From Methylococcaceae bacterium (GTDB taxonomy: Bacteria; Pseudomonadota; Gammaproteobacteria; Methylococcales; Methylomonadaceae), in contig CANNLO010000349.1 of assembly GCA_947505055.1 (NCBI GenBank), positions 1-5,201 on the forward strand: a stretch of DNA of 5,201 bases, in the 5' to 3' direction. Position numbers and translations under genes: made by a program. The notes under the pieces were generated by a model. It saw only the letters and a program-made list of their open reading frames with translations, made no database searches and was not told the DNA's origin. Each line of letters begins with the position of its first letter. The stretch's first letter is position 1. Below are positions 1-5,201 of the stretch, piece by piece.

Positions 1-140
1 AATTCCGTAAAACATGCTAATGGTTGGCATAGATGAACCTCTAACAAATTAATGAATTAATTTTAATCCAAATCAACGAAAAACAACAGCATAAGACTTC
101 ATGATTTAAAATCTAATGTGGAGTTAGGCAGTTTATCAAT

Positions 141-235
141 AATCAATCGAGTCTGACCCCATTGGTTTATTTCACATAACAGCCATTATAGGAAAACCAG
201 ATATGGGCTACTAAACCGTGGTACGTCCCCTATTA
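141..235. other. Possible remnant of a REP-associated or similar mobile sequence
   Basis: On the minus strand this stretch contains ATAGGGGACGTACCACGG (about 215-232) and, further on, ATGGGGTCAGACTCGATTG (about 144-162). The two share the layout AT(A/G)GGGG followed by a C/A-rich core. I recall very similar sequences, GGGGTCAGACTCG and GGGGACGTACCACG, as recurring intergenic elements next to REP-associated (Y1/IS200-like) transposase genes in proteobacteria. No transposase coding sequence survives in the window. The identification is from memory and unverified. Confidence 0.3.
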
Positions 236-250
236 CTAGTATTACTAGTA
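234..250. repeat. Two copies of the 8-bp palindrome TACTAGTA, one base apart
   Basis: TACTAGTA occurs at 234-241 and 243-250. Equivalently, the 9-base unit TATTACTAG is repeated in tandem at 231-248. Each copy is its own reverse complement, so the pair is both a direct and an inverted repeat. On the plus strand it can fold into a short AT-rich hairpin followed by nine T (254-262). That gives a weak terminator-like shape for plus-strand transcription, but no plus-strand gene is seen upstream of it in this window. Confidence 0.5.
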
Positions 251-270
251 GTATTTTTTTTTAAAATATC

Positions 271-2562
271 TCAGGGGGTCACTTCAACTACTTGAATAGA
301 CCGTAGGCAAATACCTAAAACACGATCATCCGAACTTTGACCAATTTTCTTCGGTGAAACAGCCTCAGGAATATCAAAGATAATGTTTTGAAAAGTATTA
401 CCAGGGTAGATTGGAACGTTAGCAATTACTTGATCGCCATTTGACACGTATACATGGCTCTCGTTCCCTACAATGCCTTTCGTATTGACACCAACTTTGG
501 TTGGATGTCGAATCGAGGCACCAAAAACATCGAAAATAATCTTAATTTCACAATTTATTTTCTCACAAGCACTTGGGATAGGGATTTTTAATTCAGCGGT
601 TCGCTTCGACCACACGAAACTCTCCTCTATTTGATGCCATCCCTCACCCAAGATTTTGAACTTTTCTAAAAACTCCTGATTAGTCACTAAAAGGGTTCCA
701 ACCTGGATAATAGGGTTAATAAAATAAGCCTCAAGATCGACTGACAGAACTTTCACTTTCGGACTAATAGGGTTAAAAGTGTGCTGTATCCAAGGAACAT
801 GTCCTGAGTAATTACCCAGCTTATATCCGTCTATATGCTCATTACAATGAAGGTCCTGCGAGCAAATGACAATCCCCTCGCTTAGCCTATCTGTTTCACC
901 TCGACCCTTTCTTATTTCCTTCAAATTTAATCCAAATCGACTACTCAGATCTCTTAACAAAAAAGGGCCATCATATCCGGAATATCTCAAACGATCATTA
1001 AGATATATATGAACAGGCAAACTTCCGGCTACATTTTTTATCCAGGTGAAGACTGCTGCTGAACCAGACAAATATGCATGGCCTTGGACTAAATAAAAAT
1101 AAGCGTAATTTTGAGTAGAAATGAACACACAAAAGAAAACTACAAGACCCATATTTGTCGTACGATAAGCGTCCCCTATACGAATAAATTTCCTAAAATA
1201 CTCAATGCTTTTATATGAAGCAAACGCGACAAACAAAAATCCAAAGCAGAATAGCTCTGAGAAATAATATCTATGCCAATAGAGCAACATCTCATGACCC
1301 ATCGTCACACCAATTGACTGGAGAGAGAGAGGGATAGAAAAAAAGATATAGAAAACTATAACATGATAAAGCCCATCATTGCCTCTCACTCCCGAGATGA
1401 CAGCACATATCAATCCAAATGCAAGGAAAAAGACACCAAACTCACTAAATGATGTACGTGTGAACTGTATTTCGTTGAGAAAAAAAAGATCTAAAAAGTT
1501 CTGGCCGGATTTTAAATGATAAACGTATGCAAATAAGACTTTCAGAAGAACTAGAGCTATTAGCAGAGTCAATCGATACAAGAAGACATTTTTGCTTTCG
1601 ACTTTTGACGCAAACCAGGCCAACCCAGAAAGGCCAACAACAAAACCACCAATTACAAGCTTAAGTAATTTGGCTGGGGTTATTTCAGGTAAGATTCGAC
1701 TGAACTGCCATCCGATTAGATATGGAGCACGAATATCCAACGAAATCCAAAAAGAAATCAAAAAGCACAGTGTAATGGAAGCTACGATATAAAACCGATG
1801 ACGCAAGGCGATTTGCTGTATTGAAAACACACAGGCAATAATACCCGCTACAAAAAAAATAGCAGTACCTCTTCCAAATGGCGCTGTGAGAGCGATTAAA
1901 AGCAGTGTAATCAATGATAGTACCCGATATAATCCCGGCCGTTTCAAGAGTACCAAGCTACCGAGTGCTGAAAGTACCAACAACTGCCAAATACTTTCTG
2001 AGAATGTGGTTTTAGAGAACCATATATGTAGGGGGGAGAAGATAAAAATAGTTACCGCTATTAAAGCATAGTCACGACAGATGCCGAAGTTGGTAAGAAT
2101 TAGATATAGCAATGGAACTGCAACGAAACTCCAAACAACAAAAATAATTGCAACTCCACTCAGACCGAAAAGTTTAAAACCTATCGCTGATGTTGCGGCC
2201 GCGAGAGGAGGAAAAAAGCCAGAGTCCTTCCCGGTTAAACTTTGATAAACACCATCCCAAGTATAGGCAGAAGCATCACCGACAGTAAACGAAAAATCGG
2301 CAATACGCCAACGCAGGGCTATATAAATGCAAGTTAGTATTAATAATGGAAAAATCCCCCAATCGAATCTGTTATTTTCACCATCACTTATAATTAGATG
2401 ACAACCAATCAACAACTGAAATGCAATGAGCAGCATCACAACTGGGAGCAAAAATACACTTGTGTTGTAATATGAAAACAACACGGATACAGATACCAAC
2501 GATACCGAAAATGGTAAGATTGCCGCAACAACATGATGTGAATTAGATTTAAACGTTTTCAT
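271..2562 (-). CDS. GT-C-type integral membrane glycosyltransferase with C-terminal beta-rich extracytoplasmic domain
   Basis: This is a 763-residue protein. The first two thirds are mostly hydrophobic, with roughly a dozen membrane segments between about 12 and 495. After two or three N-terminal helices, a loop contains the acidic motif TVGDASAYTWDG (93-104). This is followed by FFPPLAAATSAIGFKLFGLSG (116-136), an arrangement seen in ArnT/PMT-like GT-C enzymes, where an acidic residue of the first large outer loop is catalytic. TFSESIWQ (187-193) and YWHRYYFSEL (428-437) are further GT-C-like loops. Residues from about 500 are mainly soluble. From 640 onward they resemble the beta-sandwich tail of some membrane glycosyltransferases and phosphoglycerol transferases: GEGWHQIEESFVWS (639-652), then SPKKIGQSSDDRVLGICLRS (736-755) near the end. 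Such enzymes use polyprenyl-phosphate sugars at the outer face of the membrane, so the upstream GT2 gene is a natural donor supplier (inference). The start ATG at 2562 overlaps the preceding stop and has only a weak GTGGA site. GC content is clearly lower than in the upstream genes. Acceptor and sugar are unknown. Confidence 0.75.
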   Translation of the reverse strand: MKTFKSNSHHVVAAILPFSVSLVSVSVLFSYYNTSVFLLPVVMLLIAFQLLIGCHLIISDGENNRFDWGIFPLLILTCIYIALRWRIADFSFTVGDASAYTWDGVYQSLTGKDSGFFPPLAAATSAIGFKLFGLSGVAIIFVVWSFVAVPLLYLILTNFGICRDYALIAVTIFIFSPLHIWFSKTTFSESIWQLLVLSALGSLVLLKRPGLYRVLSLITLLLIALTAPFGRGTAIFFVAGIIACVFSIQQIALRHRFYIVASITLCFLISFWISLDIRAPYLIGWQFSRILPEITPAKLLKLVIGGFVVGLSGLAWFASKVESKNVFLYRLTLLIALVLLKVLFAYVYHLKSGQNFLDLFFLNEIQFTRTSFSEFGVFFLAFGLICAVISGVRGNDGLYHVIVFYIFFSIPLSLQSIGVTMGHEMLLYWHRYYFSELFCFGFLFVAFASYKSIEYFRKFIRIGDAYRTTNMGLVVFFCVFISTQNYAYFYLVQGHAYLSGSAAVFTWIKNVAGSLPVHIYLNDRLRYSGYDGPFLLRDLSSRFGLNLKEIRKGRGETDRLSEGIVICSQDLHCNEHIDGYKLGNYSGHVPWIQHTFNPISPKVKVLSVDLEAYFINPIIQVGTLLVTNQEFLEKFKILGEGWHQIEESFVWSKRTAELKIPIPSACEKINCEIKIIFDVFGASIRHPTKVGVNTKGIVGNESHVYVSNGDQVIANVPIYPGNTFQNIIFDIPEAVSPKKIGQSSDDRVLGICLRSIQVVEVTP

Positions 2563-2771
2563 AATTCCACGATTTTAATAATAATACAAAAATATACGCC
2601 ACAGCATCTCCCATGGTATTGACCACAACATGAGATACTCAAATATTGATCGATATGCTCTACTTCATCATCAGTCAGTTGCGCATATCTACTTGCATCC
2701 AAAGGCATAAATACAGCCATTTTTGCATAGGCGTTCTTGATAGCATTAATTTCGAATTCAGTTAGTCGCAT
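2559..2771 (-). pseudogene. Probable remnant of an MNT/HepT-type nucleotidyltransferase toxin-antitoxin pair (70-codon fused ORF)
   Basis: The ORF is open for 70 codons but does not read like one protein. Residues 1-17 (MRLTEFEINAIKNAYAK) resemble the usual beginning of small MNT-type nucleotidyltransferases. In that family the next segment should carry the LFGSR and GGDIDL catalytic motifs, and both are missing. Residues 22-45 (MPLDASRYAQLTDDEVEHIDQYL region) instead resemble the early part of a HepT-like partner, just before its usual RFSKLQD segment. From residue 46 the frame turns cysteine-rich (SISCCGQYHGRCCGVYF) and looks non-native. The simplest reading is a deletion joining the start of one gene to the middle of its partner, followed by truncation. 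The ATG overlaps the flippase stop by 10 bases and the TGA shares ATGA with the GT-C start, so the ORF may still be translated as a coupling peptide. The family match is from memory, so confidence is moderate. It could instead be a genuine small protein. Confidence 0.45.
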
Positions 2772-3643
2772 TTTGGATTAACGCCAACGGATGCAGTCTT
2801 AATAAAACCAGACACCCCAAAATAAAATAAATCCCCCGTTACCGTTACCAATCGCCCCAAAACGACAGCGAGTAATAAATCAGCCTCTGCTACCATGCCT
2901 TTTAGCAAGAACAATAATACCAACTCCCGCACACCAACTCCGGCAGGCGCACCAGGCGTAACCAAGCCCGCAAGCCAAGCGATCACATAGGCGCCACATA
3001 ACAGGGAAAAAGCTGAATAAGTAAATGAAGTTGGGGTAACAAGCTCCAAAACTCCAATAAACACAAAGCCCGATAGGGCAAGAAAGAGTATTTGCCAGAT
3101 CAACGCCACGCCTACTGAGCTTGATAGTAGTTGCCGCACAGCAATTACAACCAAAACGGACATGACACCAAAGGTTTCTACCGATATCAACACTGACAGT
3201 TTTGTCCATATCAGTGGGATCGCCAAGATACCAAAAAGTCCACCGCCAACGGCTATTAGCCCTAACTCCCATAGCGCTGATTTAGCCAGCGCACGCGCTG
3301 GCAACCCTGCGGCCATACCCAAGGCTTGACGACCCGCCAGATGAAATATGTTGCCGGGTACATATCTGGCAAGCTGAGAAATGCCATAGATTTTTATTGC
3401 CGATCGGCGCAAAACATGGACACTAAAATGCCCCAACAAATCTCGCCAAGCTAAGGCGAGCATTAGGTTAGCAAGACCGTATATTAGCGCTAACCCTAAA
3501 CATACTGACCACATTGAAGTATCGAAGCTTGAAAAATCAAGCTCGGCGCTATAATTACGCAGGCGCAGAGCAACAAAGACGATTCCTAGCACTGCCAAGA
3601 TGCTGCCTGTCCAATGAAGGAAGCGCTTCAATATCTGGCTCAT
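2762..3643 (-). CDS. Flippase-like integral membrane protein (lysylphosphatidylglycerol-synthase TM / AglD C-terminal-like family)
   Basis: This is a 293-residue, very hydrophobic protein. Likely membrane segments are near 11-27, 46-65, 128-145, 150-168, 178-198, 211-230, 240-264 and 266-281. Two marks of the family are visible: LARYVPGNIFHLAGRQ at 91-106, and the glycine/proline-rich TPGAPAGVGVRELVL at 229-243 next to a membrane segment. Such proteins share the flippase part of MprF and the C-terminal part of AglD. The aminoacyl-transferase domain of MprF is absent here, so lipid lysylation is not expected. A role in moving lipids or lipid-linked sugars across the membrane is inferred from the family and the neighbours. 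The frame could start at 3715, but that would overlap the previous gene by 62 bases with no ribosome binding site. I chose the ATG at 3643, which leaves a 10-base gap after the methyltransferase stop; a GTG at 3661 is an alternative. No good Shine-Dalgarno site precedes the ATG, which suggests coupling. Confidence 0.8.
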   Translation of the reverse strand: MSQILKRFLHWTGSILAVLGIVFVALRLRNYSAELDFSSFDTSMWSVCLGLALIYGLANLMLALAWRDLLGHFSVHVLRRSAIKIYGISQLARYVPGNIFHLAGRQALGMAAGLPARALAKSALWELGLIAVGGGLFGILAIPLIWTKLSVLISVETFGVMSVLVVIAVRQLLSSSVGVALIWQILFLALSGFVFIGVLELVTPTSFTYSAFSLLCGAYVIAWLAGLVTPGAPAGVGVRELVLLFLLKGMVAEADLLLAVVLGRLVTVTGDLFYFGVSGFIKTASVGVNPKCD

Positions 3644-3653
3644 GGGTTTGGTT

Positions 3654-4295
3654 TTAGCCACGAGGCTTACAAAGTAGCATCGTCCAAGGCAGCGGGCTAT
3701 GCACCTCAATGACATCGAAATATTGTGACACTAATTTTACAAAACCGCCTTTAGACCATTGTTGAATATGCCCCGGCGTATTGCCCCAATGGGATATGTA
3801 TTTTCCCCTAGCCAGGTTTAACGCACACCAAAGCGGCTCTTTAGGTACGCTAACGATTAAATGTCGACCAACGACTCGCTGAAGTGCCTCCAAGCCAGCA
3901 CCGGGATCTTCCAAGTGTTCCAGTACTTCACAACAAACGACAAGGTCGGCGCTATCTCGGGCAGCCTCCAAGTCATAGATGTTGCGTGCCTCGAAAAGCA
4001 AAGGGGATAATCCACGTCCGATTGCATTTTCACGCGCAAGTTCAATGACCTGCGTGGAGAAATCGCACCCCCTTGTTACCATACCTTGCTCATTCCATCG
4101 CAAAACCCAATAGCCCTCTCCGCAGCCGATTTCATGTATTTCATGGGGAGCGGCCTTGGCAACAAGATTGGATAAGGTTGACTCAAACCCCTGCATCATC
4201 CATTTGACGATTGGATTGCTTGAGCCATACTTGTCATAGGCGTTTCCGACAACAATACCATTTTCTTTAATGCCACCTGAAATTTTAATACTCAT
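3654..4295 (-). CDS. Class I SAM-dependent methyltransferase (second of two)
   Basis: This is a 213-residue protein with a class I methyltransferase core. The N-terminal section contains AYDKYGSSNPIVKWMMQGF (19-37), which I recall as typical of glycan-cluster methyltransferases. Motif I is HEIGCGEGYW at 54-63, the acidic strand GCDFS is at 76-80, and DLVVCCEVLEHLEDP is at 117-131. VSVPKEPLW at 148-156 and HWGNTPGHIQQW at 169-180 complete a UbiE/UbiG-like layout. The ATG at 4295 overlaps the preceding stop as ATGA. A GGAAAGAG ribosome binding site (4302-4309) ends six bases before the ATG, so the start is well supported. The protein is not a close copy of the preceding methyltransferase: the lengths, the N-termini and the region after the core all differ. 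The two genes are therefore more likely to have separate substrates or steps than to be a recent duplication. The acceptor is unknown. Confidence 0.88.
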   Translation of the reverse strand: MSIKISGGIKENGIVVGNAYDKYGSSNPIVKWMMQGFESTLSNLVAKAAPHEIHEIGCGEGYWVLRWNEQGMVTRGCDFSTQVIELARENAIGRGLSPLLFEARNIYDLEAARDSADLVVCCEVLEHLEDPGAGLEALQRVVGRHLIVSVPKEPLWCALNLARGKYISHWGNTPGHIQQWSKGGFVKLVSQYFDVIEVHSPLPWTMLLCKPRG

Positions 4296-4855
4296 AATTT
4301 ACTCTTTCCGTAAACCGCAACCTGATTTGCACCCAATAAAAAACGTTTATAAGTCAAGAGTTCTAAGCCTGCTTGTTTACCTGTTATCTCTAACTTGGTA
4401 CGATCTAATAAATCCTCATGTTCTTCGCTTGCGTGTTTGGAGAAAAGCCCAATAGCCGCCCCTACATCATGCACCCAGTCAACAGACGGATGTGGTGTAG
4501 TAACGGCAATACAGGCAGAATCTGAATCAACGAGATGAGTGGTAAGCATGCGTAGAAATTCAGCAGGATCACTGACATGCTCTATTACCGCTAATGATAT
4601 GATGGTATCAAATTTTTCAGAAGATTCCGGTAAACCGGAAACGAATCGATGAGCTGGAAATCTTAACTGTGCCTGTTGTAGCGAGACCTCATCGATTTCC
4701 ACGCCAAGATAGTAATCTGCATCAACCAGCTCAGCAAGAGCACCTGACCCACAACCTACATCCAAAATGCGCCCCTTAAGATAGGGCTTGGCGACCTTTA
4801 ATCTTTGTCTACGCAAAAAAGGAGACAACAAACCTTCAGAACCTTGATCAGCCAT
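4292..4855 (-). CDS. Class I SAM-dependent methyltransferase (first of two)
   Basis: This is a 187-residue protein with a Rossmann-type methyltransferase fold. Motif I is LDVGCGSGA at 31-39. The second strand, GVEID at 51-55, carries the acidic residues expected to bind the SAM ribose. FDTIISLAVIEHVSDP at 82-97 is the usual motif IV/post-II region, and TTPHP follows at 119-123. A longer frame begins with a GTG at 4885. I prefer the ATG at 4855 because a GGGGA Shine-Dalgarno-like site lies 9 bases upstream, and because MADQGSEGLLSPFLRRQR looks like the conserved start of this family. With that start the gene overlaps the glycosyltransferase stop by 8 bases and shares ATGA with the next gene, so translation is probably coupled throughout. 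The acceptor could be a sugar, a lipid intermediate or a small molecule. The fold is clear, but the substrate is not. Confidence 0.88.
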   Translation of the reverse strand: MADQGSEGLLSPFLRRQRLKVAKPYLKGRILDVGCGSGALAELVDADYYLGVEIDEVSLQQAQLRFPAHRFVSGLPESSEKFDTIISLAVIEHVSDPAEFLRMLTTHLVDSDSACIAVTTPHPSVDWVHDVGAAIGLFSKHASEEHEDLLDRTKLEITGKQAGLELLTYKRFLLGANQVAVYGKSKL

Positions 4856-5201
4856 TTTCACTTTTCCCCATATCGATACTTTCACTATTGTGAGTAAATG
4901 TTTTTAAATTAAACCGCACATCCTCCATCAACTTACGGTTGGCAGCCAGCAAATCAGCAAGAAATGCCACCAACAAGGTCTGAAAGCCTATTGCCAATAG
5001 CGTTGAGGCAAGAATTAAAGACTGGATATGACCTTCACCAAGCCCATGGAAATATAGCCACATAAATCGGGCGCCAATCACTAATCCTATGCTAAACAAA
5101 ACCGCTCCAATCGTACCAAAAAACTTAAAGGGTCGATAAATGATAAAGATACGAACAATAGTGACAATGCTACGCTTGATATAAGAAGGTATGCTTTTTA
5201 C
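4848..5201 (-). CDS. GT2 polyprenyl-phosphate glycosyltransferase, C-terminal part (5' end outside window)
   Basis: The reading frame is open from the window edge at 5201 to a TGA at 4850-4848, giving 117 residues. A TTG at 5099 is not a credible start because the frame continues upstream with family-like sequence (SIPSYIKRS, then YRPFKFFGTIG at about residues 22-32 of the visible part). Two membrane helices are visible, at about 29-50 and 61-84. Between them is the loop GLGEGHIQSLILAS, and after them comes the cytoplasmic tail LADLLAANRKLMEDVRF. This pattern is typical of the C-terminus of family 2 glycosyltransferases of the DPM1/GtrB/ArnC type. These transfer a sugar from a nucleotide sugar to polyprenyl phosphate on the cytoplasmic side of the inner membrane. 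The catalytic GT-A domain is not in the window, so sugar and donor are unknown. The gene overlaps the downstream methyltransferase by 8 bases. The family call rests on the tail pattern alone. Confidence 0.82.
   Translation of the reverse strand, partial: VKSIPSYIKRSIVTIVRIFIIYRPFKFFGTIGAVLFSIGLVIGARFMWLYFHGLGEGHIQSLILASTLLAIGFQTLLVAFLADLLAANRKLMEDVRFNLKTFTHNSESIDMGKSENG
4865..4869 (-). promoter_or_regulatory. Shine-Dalgarno-like site deciding the start of the first methyltransferase
   Basis: The minus strand reads GGGGA here, followed by nine bases and then the ATG at 4855. The alternative GTG at 4885 has no purine-rich site at a suitable distance. The site lies inside the 3' end of the glycosyltransferase gene. 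Confidence 0.55.

Larger units (their letters stand above)
1..270. other. Non-coding region downstream of the cluster
   Basis: No reading frame of convincing length or composition is present on either strand. The stretch is AT-rich and begins with an AT-only inverted repeat (46-53 against 56-63, two-base spacer). It then carries two motifs described separately and ends in a small palindromic repeat and a T tract next to the GT-C stop codon. I see no convincing rho-independent terminator for the minus-strand cluster here: no GC-rich hairpin is followed by a U run in that direction. Confidence 0.6.

Noticed and set aside
46..63. AT-only perfect inverted repeat (AAATTAAT, two bases, ATTAATTT).
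   Set aside because: It has no GC pairs, a two-base loop and no adjacent U tract, so it is too weak for a terminator and expected by chance in AT-rich DNA.
41..129. A possible integron attC-like site: CTAAC at 41-45 and GTTAGGC at 123-129, 89 bases apart.
   Set aside because: The length and the GTTAGGC box fit, but the left box (CTCTAAC) breaks the RYYYAAC consensus. The inner L boxes show no clear pairing, and no cassette ORF or second site is present.
117..179. Short plus-strand frame ending in NNQSSLTPLVYFT before a stop at 177-179.
   Set aside because: It is only about 20 codons, directly preceded by a stop and with no start codon. It more likely reflects a repeated intergenic motif than a gene end.
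1592..2071. Two plus-strand frames of about 60 codons opposite the GT-C gene.
   Set aside because: They lie antisense to a long supported gene, with no motifs or ribosome binding sites of note.
2559..2640. Another minus-strand frame reads VVNTMGDAVAYIF, which recalls a segment of dicarboxylate symporters (and, less closely, the KLQDTMG segment of HepT-like proteins).
   Set aside because: The match is only about a dozen residues with no flanking support. It might mark the frame of the lost gene but cannot be assigned.
2880..3272. 130-codon minus-strand frame inside the flippase-like gene.
   Set aside because: It is a shadow frame rich in Trp and Cys, without motifs and fully inside a well-supported membrane protein gene.
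3644..3715. Upstream extension of the flippase-like gene to an ATG at 3715.
   Set aside because: It would overlap the methyltransferase by 62 bases, has no ribosome binding site, and adds a Cys/Arg-rich stretch (MSLRCIARCLGRCYF) unlike the family N-terminus.

Overview
The window is a one-directional, tightly packed minus-strand gene cluster from a bacterium. It looks like the end of a surface-glycan or lipid-linked-sugar locus. The best guess for the host is a proteobacterium, probably gammaproteobacterial. This rests on the protein styles and on intergenic motifs at 141-235 that resemble sequences I recall from such genomes. No rRNA, tRNA or taxon-defining gene is present, so the assignment is weak.

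Reading in transcription order from right to left: (1) 4848-5201 is the C-terminal end of a family 2 polyprenyl-phosphate glycosyltransferase, whose catalytic domain lies beyond the window. (2) 4292-4855 and (3) 3654-4295 are two different class I SAM-dependent methyltransferases. (4) 2762-3643 is a flippase-like membrane protein with the lysylphosphatidylglycerol-synthase TM domain. (5) 2559-2771 is a 70-codon ORF that looks like a collapsed remnant of an MNT/HepT-type nucleotidyltransferase toxin-antitoxin pair. (6) 271-2562 is a 763-residue GT-C-type membrane glycosyltransferase with a C-terminal beta-rich extracytoplasmic domain. Genes 1-2, 2-3, 4-5 and 5-6 overlap by 4 to 10 bases, and genes 3 and 4 are 10 bases apart. 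The whole set could therefore be one transcript with coupled translation.

A plausible joint role is as follows (inference). The GT2 enzyme loads a sugar onto polyprenyl phosphate at the inner face of the membrane. The methyltransferases may modify a sugar or lipid intermediate. The flippase-like protein may help move a lipid across the membrane. The GT-C enzyme would then use a lipid-linked sugar on the outer face. No substrate can be read from the sequence.

Two things stand out. Base composition drops sharply from about 50-60% GC in sampled rows of genes 3-4 to about 37-40% in the GT-C gene. The toxin-antitoxin remnant lies exactly at that boundary, which suggests a recombination seam. Bases 1-270 carry no gene, only AT-rich sequence with a small palindromic tandem repeat and two motifs that may be left by a REP-associated or similar element.
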